64,000 nt of DNA from Azorinus chamasolen (Eukaryota; Mollusca; Bivalvia; Cardiida; Solecurtidae). The stretch covers positions 22,999,845 to 23,063,844 of the forward strand of contig OY755238.1 in the NCBI GenBank assembly GCA_963576725.1, read 5' to 3'. Made by a program: the position numbers and the translations under genes. This document shows positions 34,131 to 46,302 of this stretch, piece after piece (positions within the stretch are counted from its first letter, which is position 1; each line of letters opens with the position of its first letter). The notes beneath the pieces were generated by a model, which was given only the letters and a program-made list of their open reading frames with translations, was not told where the DNA came from and searched no databases.

Positions 34131-34202
34131 TATCTTGAATTTAGTGTATGGTCCTTTGAAATTTGAGATGAATTTCGGTTGCAAATAGTGTCAATTTGCT
34201 TC

Positions 34203-34457
34203 TTACCCCTCGCTTGCTGAATTTTAAAATACATTTCTCCTTCTTTACTACCTCCCTGTTGTATAATAACATATACGAGCGTATCTTCACTGTGTACAAG
34301 TATTTCGCTGTGCAATGCCTGCTCTGGAGTGCACTGATTGCACAATCAACTTGTAAATAGTGCAGACCCTGTTGCAGACTCCTGCAGGAGCTGTCTCATC
34401 TGGATCTTCACTATTTACAGGAAAGGTATATTGACGTGAATAGCAAGCAAATGGTTA
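34203..34457. mobile_element. MITE with CCCTTCGCTTGCT termini, copy 1
   Basis: Diverged copy of 37403-37653: shared TTGCTGAATTTT, ACATTTCTCCTTCTTTAC, TATTTCGCTGTGCAAT, and a central hairpin CTCCTGCAGGAGCTGTCTC. It ends AATAGCAAGCAAATGGTTAA. Confidence 0.75.
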
Positions 34458-34817
34458 AAAGTGCCCCATGTCCAATCTTGATCTAAATTAGATGTCCACT
34501 AACTCGGCGTGTATGCTTGATCCAAAGTATTTACAAAGGTCGTCACACGTTGTTGAATAGTGTCGACAGGAATAACACGTTAACACTTCCGAAGGTGCTA
34601 GTCATCATAGCAACAACGCCTTCCTGTTTAAAATAGTATTCTATGAAGTTAATTGCAGTTAAAGACACACTTCATTTCTTGAACAATTACGGATGTGACA
34701 TTCACCTATGTTTTTGCTTGGATATATTTCTAAACTATTTAAAAAACAAGTATGACGTGAGACACATACTGGTTTTTTTTTCTTATCTGAGAAGCGATGT
34801 TCAAAGTAAAAGTATAT

Positions 34818-35026
34818 TACAGTAAAACCTCTCTATAACGGCCACTAAATTGTGTAATTTGTTTGGTATTTAGGGCAGTTGGCCGCTTAAAGCAAGGTGA
34901 AAGTTAAACAGAACGCTCCTATAGGAGCGTTCTATTTTACTTTCAACTTGCTTTAAGTAGCAGCCTGCCTTCAACACAAAAAAACTTGATGTAATTTAGT
35001 GGCCGTTATAGAGAGGTTTTACTGTA
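34818..35026. mobile_element. pogo/mariner-type MITE, near-perfect palindrome
   Basis: Inverted termini TACAGTAAAACCTCTCTATA / TATAGAGAGGTTTTACTGTA with a TA at each end. The centre AGAACGCTCCTATAGGAGCGTTCT (split here as AGAACGCTCC and TATAGGAGCGTTCT) is itself a perfect palindrome. Confidence 0.85.
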
Positions 35027-35805
35027 TTGCCAAGTTTGCAGCATATCTTGCGTAATTCATAAATATGTTCTTCGCAAAAGTTCATCGGATTCCATAGTAA
35101 ACCATCGGTCCCACACGACCTATCATAAAAGTAAATGCGTGCCGCATTAAATCATTCCTGCCTCTCCATTTGAATCTGTCACAGGCCGTGTGGTTTCTTT
35201 AATCACAATTGCATTTGTGTAATCGTATTAACCTTCGCAAAATAATAGGATTCAAATTCCTCACCTGGATCCAAACAGCTTTAGACTACAATTGTTGTAG
35301 CCAATTCCACGTTGCAACCTGATGCAGATGATAATTTAAGCAGACGCAATTTACTTGTAGTGGTTAATGGCCATAGCTGTATCTATAGCAGCGTATTCGC
35401 TGCGCGACCATCAGTGGGTATTGAGGACAGCGTTCACTGTTCGCTGCCTTAGCTGTCTCAATCATTAATTCTTCGGTAGATGCGCGGAACAGATGATAGT
35501 AGAGATTCTGCGGAAATTCGCTTTGTGTGTGAATATTTCATATCTTAAGAAAAGGATGTTTTTGTTTAGAATTTATTTGTAACCGTGCTATGGATAATGG
35601 TTAATGAGTTAACAAAACACCTTGTGCTTTCTTCGTAAAACAAAACACACACGATTGGATAATTTTAATCAACCGGCGGCCAGGAATCTAAACATTAGAT
35701 CGAGCGATCTGCAAGTGAACAGTAGAACGAAATATATCCAAAACGTTCCGCTGTTAATTTTGCTATAATGCTTTTGAAGTAGAGGTAGCATAAAAAAGCA
35801 TAAAC
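35027..35805. other. Upstream region of the TRHR exon
   Basis: No upstream exon or core promoter could be assigned. An in-frame TAA at 35791-35793, five codons before the ATG, closes the frame. A TTGCGCG-type phrase and AT-rich runs occur, but nothing definite. Confidence 0.4.
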
Positions 35806-36540
35806 ATGATGCTCAATGAAAGTCAAAATATAACTCGAGATCTCACAGCTCAAATGCACTACAATCCACTTTACCGAGCAATATCCGTGGTAATAAATGT
35901 TATGATCTTTATTGTCGGAATAGTCGGGAATGTTATTGTAGTGATCGTAGTCGTGCGGACAAGGAGCATGCGAACCCCGACAAACTGCTATTTAATGAGC
36001 TTAGCCATTGCGGACATTCTTGTGTTACTATCTGCAACTTTGCCTGCGATTCCAGAGACATTCTTCCAAATCGACGAATGGCCGTTTGGACGTGTTATGT
36101 GTTCTCTGTTGGTGTTTTGTCAGTACCTCGGGGTGGACACATCGTCGCTGTCCATAACGGCATTTACGGTTGAACGATACATTGCAATATGCCACCCAAT
36201 AAAATCGCAGACAATGTGCACCGTAAAGAGAGCAAAACGAATCATTGCTTGTATATGGATATTTGGAATCCTGTACTGCTCGCCGTGGCTAGGTTTGACA
36301 GTCCTTAAGAAGGAACCGCAACTCGGAACTGAATACTGTCACAACCGACTTAAACGGAAACAGTATCTCGTGTATTATATGACTGATTTAATTCTATTTT
36401 ATATCATTCCACTGTTAATCGCCGCTATTCTGTACGGTCTAATTGCTAGAATACTTTTCAAATCTAGCATTTCAAAAGGACCAGATGAGGCGATGAATGG
36501 CAACAATAACAGAAAGCGACAAATCACGTCGCGATTACAG
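35806..36540 (+). CDS. TRHR: Thyrotropin-releasing-hormone-receptor-like GPCR, exon 1
   Basis: Encodes the first 245 residues of a class A neuropeptide receptor, up to the third intracellular loop. The N-terminus has two N-glycosylation sequons (NES at 4, NIT at 8). TM1 holds GIVGNVIVV (Asn 42 = 1.50), TM2 MRTPTNCYLMSLAIADILVL (Asp 70 = 2.50), TM3 begins at Cys 99 and ends in FTVERYIAICHPIKSQ (ERY 123-125), TM4 holds WIFGILYCSPWLGL, ECL2 has Cys 178, and TM5 spans about 189-213. MRTPTNCYL, ITAFTVERYIAICHPIK and CTVKRAKRII are diagnostic of the TRH receptor family; in protostomes its known ligands are EFLGamide-type peptides, so Gq coupling at the plasma membrane is likely. Start: first ATG after an in-frame TAA (35791). 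Donor: TTACAG|GTATAG, phase 0, at 36540/36541. Confidence 0.92.
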
Positions 36541-37402
36541 GTATAGTCTTAAGTCTGCTTTTTACACAGAAATCCATAGAATAATGCCTTGTTTGAATAA
36601 ACAGTTAACACTTTTCATGTTCCATGGTCATGTAAGAGATAATAATGGTTGATGCTTAACTGACTTTGATTGATGAAATATTTTCACGGGCTGTTTTGGT
36701 ATTGGTAGAAACTGTAGAATCAGATATGTTATAATGTCATAAAGAAAATGAGCGAATCCTGATCAGACATCTCCTTCAGGGGCCGTTTGATCAGGGTCTA
36801 CACTGTTTGCAAAGGCATGAACAAACATTTTTATAACAAACAATTTTATAACGGAAAGGGTGAAATAGTGTGTTATTTACTTAACTCGCTTAAATATATG
36901 GTTACCTGCACGACTTCCCTAAATACCCATGAAAATATATATTCTTTTATCGAAACATTATACAATAAAACCTATGTTAAACGACTTTGAATTGATTGAG
37001 CACAGACGATCTAAAAGTCAGGCGATTGCTGAAGGCATGGCAAAACAGTAATGCTTGGGAGTTTTCTGCATTACTTTTGTCGGGCATTAAGCTACACCCT
37101 GCTCTACAGACAAATAAGTCGACCTTCTTTTGATGGTCGATTAAGACAGGTTCTGCTGTATTCGATTATAATATTTCTCTCCTAGTTTTAATTCCCGCAT
37201 ATTGCCCGAGTGCGCATATATATATTTAACCATTTACTCCATAAATTTATACGCCCGTTTACGCCTATGCAAATAGACTAGACCCAGATCAGACGACGCT
37301 GGTAGAAGCCGCCAGCACCTGCACAGTGTTCATATGAAATAAAAATGATATTATTTTACAGCTTATGCAATGGTGAAATATTCCCGTGTTCATGCGTCAT
37401 TA

Positions 37403-37653
37403 TTAACCCTTCGCTTGCTGAATTTTTTAAATACATTTCTCCTTCTTTACCCATGCCCTGCTGTATAATTACATACATCTTCTCTGTGTACAAGTATTTC
37501 GCTGTGCAATCACTGCTGTGGAGTGCACCGGTTGCACAATCAATTTGTAAATAGTGCAGACCCTGATGAGACAGCTCCTGCAGGAGCTGTCTCATCTGGG
37601 TATTCACTATTTACAGGTACGTATATTGACGTGAATAGCAAGCGAAGGGTTAA
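37403..37653. mobile_element. MITE with TTAACCCTTCGCTTGCT termini, copy 2
   Basis: Perfect 17-bp terminal inverted repeats (TTAACCCTTCGCTTGCT / AGCAAGCGAAGGGTTAA), 251 bp long, with a central perfect hairpin AGACAGCTCCTG/CAGGAGCTGTCT (37569-37592). A diverged copy lies at 34203-34457. Confidence 0.88.
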
Positions 37654-37671
37654 AACAATTATATTATAAAT

Positions 37672-37975
37672 GTTCTGAAAGTCGGATATTCCTCGAATGC
37701 AAAAGTAGCGATGCGAAACAAGAAAATTGCAGACTCGGTTTAATTGAATCTGTTCGTGAGTAGTAATTAAAAATGCAACAATACTCACGCCCCCTACTAC
37801 CGGCTTAAGCGGTATTCAATTTGCATAACTAATAGCATCAAAACTAATAATACCGAATGCCCAGAAAATATAATAACAACGAGAATGAAGTACGAGGCGA
37901 AATTTTACGGCCGCTGCACAAGTAATTAAAACCTAATGTGAAGTACATATATTCTGAAAGTGGGATGCCATGTCA
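37672..37975 (+). repeat. THR monomer plus start of the next unit
   Basis: Complete monomer. The phrase GTGAAGTACATATATTCTGAAAGTGGGATG (GTGAAGTACATATAT then TCTGAAAGTGGGATG) at 37940-37972 is a monomer junction, showing tandem arrangement. Confidence 0.78.
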
Positions 37976-38813
37976 TTACGTCTCACATGAATATGCATGA
38001 AGTGAAGTTTTAAGAGATAAACGGAGTATGTACTGAACGATAAGTAGACTAGTTTATAGTATAATTATATAGTCATCCTTAACTGCAATTCGATGTTCAA
38101 TTAATCAACACAGAGGAGGTCCAGATAAGATGCGTAAATTTCAACCTTTTCAGAAATATTTCTCCAAGAAACTCTATAGTCGTCTCGAAGTAGAATTGTC
38201 TCTTCACAATATAAGGTTTTGGTTGGAAAAAGACGATTTCCGTATTTGAATACGCATGCTCTGTCAACATATTTGACAAATGCGCCCTCATACATTGAGA
38301 AACTAAACACTGCAACAGAATTGTTAGTTACATAAAAAACAGCTCCGACAGCGTTATCCAACGTGGCGACAAGTATGGCACGGTTTTTTGTCAAATTTCA
38401 ATACTGTCCGAGTACCATATTTCTTAGGCGTCAGTCATAAAAGCCGTAATACATTTGACATGTATGCGATATCGGTAAACATTTAACTAATTATTGATGC
38501 CGCAAACGTTACGTGTGTTGAAAGGCTACAGGATAATATTATACGAAATGGACATTTATAATATTGCAAATACATGAATATTAATTACTGTAAAACAGCG
38601 TAACATAAAAAAGCGTATATCCGTACAATTTGTCTCGAATGCATGAAGGCACACATACAACATTAAAAAAAACATTAGCCTTCTTGCATCTCAATCATTC
38701 AGTTTTGAAACATTAGTCTGTTTCCAGCTTCATCATTCAGGTGTTTTCTTTTTACATGCTATTTACCACTGTCTTTGCATCGCGGTTGTAGATTAGTCGG
38801 AGAGGGATATTAT

Positions 38814-39006
38814 TTGTTACACGGTGCTTCGGTTGGGTGTACGGGTTTGTATGACGGTTTTGGATTCCGTATTTCCTGAGCGCTTCGCGAAGCGCTCAGG
38901 AAATACGGAATCCAAAACCGTCATACAAACCCGTCTTCGCGCTCAGGAAATACGGAATCCAAAACCGTCATACAAACCCGTACACCCTGACGAAACACCC
39001 TGTAAC
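38814..39006. mobile_element. Foldback element: long palindrome with a duplicated arm
   Basis: The left arm (38835-38887) is followed by its reverse complement from 38888, centred on GAGCGCTTCG|CGAAGCGCTC. The arm sequence is then repeated once more in the same orientation (38943-38987), extending pairing with the left arm out to GGGTGTACGG/CCGTACACCC and, imperfectly, to GTTACA..TGTAAC. The arms look near-identical, so this is young or under gene conversion. Confidence 0.82.
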
Positions 39007-39460
39007 GAATTTATTTCCAGTCTGGGTCCATCACAAGAAAGAATACATGCACAACCTAACGAAATTCTGTAGATTTAATCCTTAAAAAACGTGACGTCTG
39101 ACGTCACTCAAACTAACGCGCTGATTTGCACGCGCTATAAGTAAATAAGTTTTGGGCTAACTGGGAAAAACAAAAGAAGTAAGATACAAACATGTAATTG
39201 ATAAATAAGTCGTTTTCATCCTGTGTGTAGATGCTAGACAGTTTTTATGAATTAATTCCGTCTATTTCATAGGACATAACCGCCTTATAAACACAGAAAT
39301 TGAGTTTGTTTACGCGAATCGATGATGAAACAAAATCGATTAGTCACGTGACAAACTTCATTCCCGTACACCTCGGATCAAACGGGGTGTACGGTTTCTT
39401 ACACCCCGTCCACGTGGGCGGTCTCATCCAATCACATTCCCAGAAGTTATGATGACTGGA
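39007..39460. other. Remainder of the 38.8-kb insertion
   Basis: Bordered by TTATTTCCAGTC (39012) and GACTGGAAATAA (39449), a 12-bp inverted pair, so the palindrome may be nested in or part of a larger element. CGTACACC and GGGGTGTACGG recur near 39365-39395. No gene. Confidence 0.5.
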
Positions 39461-40059
39461 AATAAGTTTATTTACACGCTTTGTCGTTTAGGGTCAGGAT
39501 TGAATAAGTGTAAGATTGGACACTCCTTAACCCCTTTAAACCCCAAGTGACAATTGTAACTGACCGTTCCAAGGCGGTAATTCTATTTTCCCCCTATTGG
39601 TCGTGTGTTATATCTATGTGCGTTGCTTTATTACTTTTGTTAGGCATGTGCATTTGCATTTGCACGACTGTGTGTTTCGTATTTGTTGTTTCCTGTATGA
39701 CTCTTATATGTACTTTTATAAGTACAGAAAAGTAACGGGGTCTTTATTACAATGCGAATTACAGAGCGGATACGAACATGTTTTTAGCAAATATGCACCC
39801 GAACGAGTTTTCGGCTTGTCCTGCATAACTTCTATCAATGTGCATTTGGTGTGTAATAATTCTTCTTTGTAAATAACTAATCTCAGTATTTCCCTGACAG
39901 TATCTTAATATTAACGGAGAGTTACAAAATTGGTTAGTCTTTGTATTAACGTTTGTAGCACTCATCATGCATCTAGTGTATGTGTAAGAACACTGTATAA
40001 ATAACATTATTTACAGAACAATATTATAATTATAACTATACATCTTAATCAAACAGGAC

Positions 40060-40275
40060 ATGTTACAAATTATCATAGTTTCGATTATCAAACCAAAACA
40101 GTATCACAAAGTGTTGACTATCAAACCAAAACATCCTTACAAACAATGACAAATGTCGATTATCAAAAAATAGAACATCGGAATAGATACACCGATTATC
40201 AAAACACACAATATTTACAAGTAATCAAACTCATTCATAACAAAAACAAAACATCGTTACAAATAATCACAAGTA
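40060..40275. repeat. A/C-rich degenerate tandem repeat
   Basis: Variants of CGATTATCAAAACAAAACAT and CTTACAAA.AAT.ACAA recur four to five times at about 35-45-bp spacing; similar sequence resumes after the THR pair at about 40700. Likely an old minisatellite invaded by THR. Confidence 0.65.
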
Positions 40276-40287
40276 CTTAATATAGAA

Positions 40288-40697
40288 TTCTGAAAGTAGG
40301 ATATTAGCGATGTTAATTTTAATGAAAAGTAGTTTTTATTGAGTCTGTTCATAAGCAGTTATTAAAAATGTAACAATACTCTAGCCACTAGCAACCTCTT
40401 CAGCGTTTTTCAATTTTCATAAATAAAATGATTGAAACTGTTGATCCCACTTGCTGTTGTGAAGTACATGGATTCTGAAAGTAGGAGATCCTTCGAAAGC
40501 AAAGGTAGCAATGAAAAATGTGCAAATGGCAGACTCGGTTTTATTGAGTCTGTTCACGAGCAGTTATTAAACAAGTGGAACACTACTAACATGCTTACTC
40601 GGTAAACATTTTTTTAATACAAAACATTGAGACTGGTGCTCTTGAAGGACCAGGAAATATAACAACACTGGGAATGAAGTACGGGGCGACGATTTAC
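40288..40697 (+). repeat. Head-to-tail THR dimer
   Basis: Two units (40288-40471, 40472-40697) joined at the characteristic GTTGTGAAGTACATGGATTC junction. In the second, the TGGT..GGACCA hairpin shows a base change that restores pairing relative to the TGATCC/GGACCA form. Confidence 0.8.
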
Positions 40698-41689
40698 GAA
40701 ATACCCTTAAAGATAATCACAATTATTTATTATAAAACAACAAAACAACACTTCTCCTATATCAATACAGGCAGTCATTCTTGTGTGTGTTCCTACGTTC
40801 TGGTTATATAAATGTAAATAACAAATGTCTGTTTGCATTTCGAGGACTTCCATCAAAACGTAAAAGTAATCTATCAAAATGAAAGCTGGTACATTTTAAT
40901 ACGAATTTGATTTGTTTCATTGATACGGCATCGCTGTCCAATGATAAATGAGAAGCATAAATTGTTGTCGTGATAGTAAGCAATAAACTCTTTCCATTTA
41001 TGACAATTGAATATAAATTGTTGGCCAGGCAACAGAAAGCGTAGTTACGTGGTAAGTGTCTGTGAATGGTGTGTCCCACGAGACTATGTGGCATAGACAT
41101 AATCATAAACTTCATTTGATTTACAAAATAAACAGTAGAAAATAGTCTGTCTAACATAATACAATGAAAATCATTGTACCGCAGTCAATGTTTTCCTAGT
41201 TAGTGAAAAGGATGTAAAATAGGACATTCGTCTTACAGAGATGCCTATAGACGTCATTGCAAACATAAAATATCCCGACCTATAGGAGCCGTCTGAATAG
41301 GATCTGTTGCTGTTGCTTATTTAGCCATGCTCGATTCTTTCTGTGTGGATTCGACAATATAACACTTAGGCTAAATGAAAACATTAATGATAGCAATATT
41401 TCTTACATTAATATTCACGAAGTTGATAGTTCAGAATAAGTATAATTATACATTTATGTTTGTAAACTTCAGTTCTATGGAACATGACTATGATACAAGT
41501 ACATATACTTCTATTTATCAATGGAACTAATGAAAACTATTTATACACAGTGCGCATTTGTAACTTACATATATACAAATTATGATATCTTAAGTACAGC
41601 TTTGATTAACATGATTGAATAGGAATACAATAGGACAGGATTGAAACAGAAATAGAATAGAAGTCAGAAGTCAGATGCCTACAAAACTA

Positions 41690-42105
41690 TGACGATAAAT
41701 CTATTAGTATAAGCTTGTCATGGTTAATGCTCTCATTGATTGGATAGACAACCATGCGATTCCTTCCGTGTAGTGATTTCATACTTATTGTATATATATA
41801 TCGTATATCTCTCATTGACCAGATAGACAATCGTGTGGGTTCTTCCGGTTAGTGATGTCATATTTATTGTATCTCTATTGCATATCTTTCAATGACCGGA
41901 TAGACAATCATGCGGTTCCTTGCGGCTAGTGATTTTATATATATTGTATATCTATTGTATATCTTTCATTGCCTGGATATATAATAGTGCGGTTCTTTCC
42001 GGTTAGTGATTTCATCCATGTGCAGCGCTTTTGAACGCACATATTCTGTGTGAAAAGAGCGCTATATATATGTGGTACACTAATAATATTAATAATAAAA
42101 ACCTC
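41690..42105 (+). mobile_element. 3' tail of the CR1/L2-type LINE
   Basis: Four units with TTCCGG.TAGTGATTTCAT and TTGTATATCTTTCATTG, then GCGCTTTTGAACGCACATAT, GAGCGCTATATATATGTGG and a TAATA tail. It matches 5995-6236 of the broken LINE and is 5'-truncated to the 3' UTR only. Confidence 0.85.
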
Positions 42106-42205
42106 AAACATTATACTTTCTGAAATCATTTTGACTATAATTAGTTGAAATAATTATGAAATGAAAGTGAATATAAAACGCTGTTTTCAACTGTAAATTT
42201 TCAAA

Positions 42206-42345
42206 TATGGAAAAAAAACAGTAAAACAGGGAGAGTCACATACGAAAGGACACGGCACAAAACACATTCAAACAGAAACGGCACAGCCACAAGACAAAAC
42301 CTAACGGGGCGTATATTAAAACATTAAGCTTATTAAATAACGAAT
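42206..42345 (-). mobile_element. Naiad subfamily C terminal fragment
   Basis: Matches 14096-14230: CAAACAGGGAGAG, GGCACAAAACACA, ACATTAAGCTTATTAAATAA. Short, 5'-truncated. Confidence 0.7.
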
Positions 42346-44045
42346 TTAATTGTCAGGTAGTTTACAATAAATCTTGGCTAATGTTGTGTTAATGGGCAAT
42401 AACTATATTTCTATAATAGCATTTGATGCCAGTGACCTTTACCGTAGGCAATTCCTAATGCTTTTAAAAGTAATATTGTCTTTCAAACTATTTGTATACA
42501 AGTCGCATATTTGGTCACAGTGTGTATTTGCCAATGTTGTTAGTTAAACGATATTCTAGAACAGCCTTAAAAAACTAATATCCATGTAACATAATGTATT
42601 CTACAAATATGGCTACAATGTTGCACTCCTATTTATATATTTAAGTAATATTGACTTTGACTATTGACCACCAAGCATACTGGATACGATATATATCGAT
42701 ATGTATGAAGTTATTGAGTGAAAATCTTGTTTCCGTCTTTTAGTAACAGTGTTCATTATCTTGAAATTAAACCATCTCCGAAATACATTTGATAATACTA
42801 TTTGTATGACAGAATGTTTTATCGGCAATTGTTTTGTTTTAGTTTTAACATCAGTGACCATCATCTCAACCATCATACTAGTGTCAGTTGTTAGTTTCCA
42901 TGGAATCTGTACACAAAATGTGATGTCGATAAAGTTATAGATCGGAAAAAAATGTTTTCTATTAATAGATAGTAACAGTGACATTGACTTTGGACCGAAA
43001 TTCCTTCGATAAAATCACAAGATCATCTCCATGCAATAGACCCATACTCACCATTTAGGCTATTTTGCTACACACATATACAACATACCCGCTATAAAGC
43101 CAACAGTTAATGAATAACTATCGAGATCTATGATAAAGGAATGTAGGAGCTTCCTGCATAACTCTCTACCTGCAATAAACTGCCGCCTGCCTCTACCAAA
43201 GAAAATTAGACCTGTTGCATTAAATTAATTATAACGTAGTTGAAAGTATATGAAATGTTATATTTATTAATTCAGATAATAGTAAAGTGTACATTTAACA
43301 ATATAGATATATGGGAATTGAAGTCGATCATGACTTATAATGAAAATACAATATAATAAATTGTAACTTTTATAAAAATACCTTTAAACGTTGTTATTTC
43401 ATGTTATGCAAATATAATGTAAAGAAACGGTCGTTTGTTTTAGCCGGATTTAAAATGATGATCCAATTTATCACGTTTTATCAATACACAGAACATGAAT
43501 GTAAAGCATTAGTGCGTATGTAGAATATCATTCTGATTTCCATTCGTTTGAATTATTTAACCCTTTACTCTCTGGATATTGATATTAGACCTAATGGCAT
43601 CATGAATATCGAGTCATAATTATTTCATAATTACACTGTGCACGCGGTATTTCTTTTTATCGTGACAGAAACTATAGAATCAGAGTTATACTAAATGTAA
43701 AAAAAAAATATAGAATTTGTGGTAGATTTCAGTGTCAAATGTCGCTGAGAATAATACACTCACAGAATGGATAAAACATATCTCAAACATTATTGATACT
43801 CGTATCGCGTTTTAAAAGGCTGACACTCACCTTCTTCCACGGAACCCTAGGACATCAGTTCGCTATCTTAAGACACGTATACAAGAGTGTCTCTAAATAC
43901 GTGTTTTTCCAACGTATCAAACAATGCATTTATCGTTTTACGACTGTATTATGTGGATATTTTAGAACAAGAACTCAACAACATATAACCAGGTAGTGTG
44001 GCATCCAAAGGACATATAGTCATACCCGTAGTCATAGTCATAGTC

Positions 44046-44562
44046 ACCCCGTACTTCATTCTCAGTGTTGCTATATTTTCTGGTCCTTCAGGACCATTAA
44101 TTTTGATATTATTAGTTTTGAAATTTGAAATTTGAATACTGCTGAAACCGGTGCTAGGGAGTGTGAGTAATGTTGAACATTTAATTAATAATCATGAACA
44201 GATTCAGTAAAGCCGTGTCTGCAATTTTCTGTTTTCGCATTGCTAGGTTTACTTTCGAGGGGTCTCCTACTTTTAGAATATACTTACTTCACAACAGCAG
44301 GTACTTGTGCGGCGGCCGTAAAACGTCACCCCGTACTTGATTCTCAGTGTTACTATATTTTCTGGTCATTCGGGATTATCAGTTTTGATGTTATTAGTTT
44401 TGAAAATTGAATACTACTTAAGCTGGTGCTAGTGGGCGTGAGTAGTGTTACAATTTTAATTACTACTCATGAACAGACTCAATAAAACCGAGTCTGCATT
44501 TTTCTGTTTTCGCATTGCTACTTTACTTTCGAAGGATCTCCCACTTTTAGAATATAATATCT
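44046..44562 (-). repeat. Head-to-tail THR dimer
   Basis: Two complete monomers (44046-44282 and 44283-44562) in minus orientation with the CTTCACAACAGCAGGTACTT junction. It sits at the 5' side of a subfamily C Naiad copy. Confidence 0.85.
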
Positions 44563-44565
44563 GAA

Positions 44566-46302
44566 CATGTTAATACATGTAAACAATTCAATGCTGATAT
44601 GATAACCACACACCATAAACTTTCGACAATGTACTGGATACCTAAACTCCATAAAACTCCATATAATCACACTGTATAGCAAACTCGGTCTCATGCACAT
44701 ACACTTTTTCTACACTTTATACTACATTACCACACGCTCTTATAAAAATCAAACTTACAAACCTTACAAGTAAAACATTTTCTAGAGTATCTGTGTCTGG
44801 ACATGTTTAGATCTTTGTGACGCTAATACTTTTCTGTTAGGCATTATATTTGTTAACTTTGATACTTCTGTATATTGCCAGGTCAATTGTGTTCCCAGGG
44901 GAACCAATTTGGCTCCTTTAATTGAAACGTATTATTGTATTGTTATGAGCGGGATTTTATGCTTAACGTTAAAACCGATTCACTGGCAGATGTCATCAAT
45001 GATTGTAACAATACATCACGCTATTTGTAGATACATGTATGTTTAATAATGATAACCGTTATTTAATTCTTTGATAACCTTGATCTACCCTAAAGAACTT
45101 AAGCTAAAAAGCAAATAATTTTGAAATATATGCAGCAGTTTTAGATTTAAATTTGTCTATGGACAATGAAACGATTTCGTCTCATTTTTATGCCAAAAGG
45201 GATGACTTTAATTTTAAAATAGTTAACTATCCTCATTTGGATTATGATATTCCCCGTGCTACATGTTATGGGGATTTACATTTCTCAGCTTATTCGTTTG
45301 ATAGGGCTCGTTCGTCTGTTGATGTTTTTTAACAATCGCAACCTTATTATCACAAAACAACAGTTATAAAAAAAAATCGTAAGACATAAATTATTCTAAA
45401 TTTTACCTCCGTATGTTATGTTCTGGTCATCAGCAAATACAATTGTAATTTACGTACTTAAGGTATTTCACATCCGGAATTTACGGTAATGTCGTTTACA
45501 AACTTCAACAAATTGTTGGACACACACATCTTGATACTTTATTTGTCAAATGTATAAAACATTTTATTAAATAGGGATAAAACCCCTCGATATTGCAGCA
45601 CACTACATGCTTGGTTGTCGATCCCTTTATAGTTGGACATTATCCTTTCCTCTTTGCTTGAGCGGCGACGGAAAAGACTGAATATTTGTATTTTACCAGT
45701 TCTGTCGTACCCCAAATGACTTCTTCACAAGTACATTCGCCTCCGAATTTAGTCATCGAGTACATGTTTACGGTGTCATGTGTATTCTTTTCCAAATAAA
45801 ACAGTTGCATATTTAGTATCCACTTGTATTTTTTTCTTCAGATTTATTTTAAAATATCGGTGTTGAAATGTGTCATGTATTTTTCCCGTACTTTACATTC
45901 TGACATCATTTAAATGGTGACGTCACTTGTTTACCGTCCCATTTTATTATACAATTATTTAGTTTTGACATCGTTATTTATGGTGTGTAGTTGTCTTGAG
46001 GGATTTTTTACATTTTGACTTGGATGAAAGTGGGATAAATGTGAGGTCGGGTACCCACACACCAGGTTTAAGCGCACAGTAGCCATTTGTGGTAACTGAG
46101 CGTTCCAAGGCAATACTCATGCTTTCACCCTATGGTCAACTTTATTATTTAAAATGCTTCATGTTTAATGTTTTATGTATTGATATGCGACCCGTTATGT
46201 TTTGTCGTGTGGCTGTGGTTTCTTGTTTGATAGCGTTTGGTATAGTATCCTTTCGTATGTGGATTTCCCTGTTCTCTGACTGTTTTTCCATATTATCCTT
46301 TG
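44566..46302 (+). mobile_element. Decayed Naiad subfamily C copy: RT plus 3' UTR and terminal repeat
   Basis: RT remnants in order: a KLSTMYWIPKLHKTPY-like stretch (44614-44670), FSTLYYITTRS-like, LDVCRSL-like, RGTNLAPLIE (44910-44940), ERDFMLNVKTDS-like, then GVYISQLIR-like (45270-45295) and the C-terminus. The subfamily C 3' UTR follows (45580-46020), then the structured motif (46040-46130; palindrome GGGTACCC at 46051, P4 mutated) and the terminal repeat. Stops and frameshifts throughout. Confidence 0.8.

Larger units (their letters stand above)
38738..39722 (+). mobile_element. Naiad subfamily A 3' copy split by a foldback insertion
   Basis: 38738-38813 and 39461-39722 together form a subfamily A 3' UTR. 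The interruption comes after TTTATTTACAC-type sequence, which appears at both sides (TTATTTGTTACAC at 38805 and GTTTATTTACAC at 39463), suggesting a target duplication. The end is CTTATATGTACTTTT. The structured motif is decayed. Confidence 0.78.
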
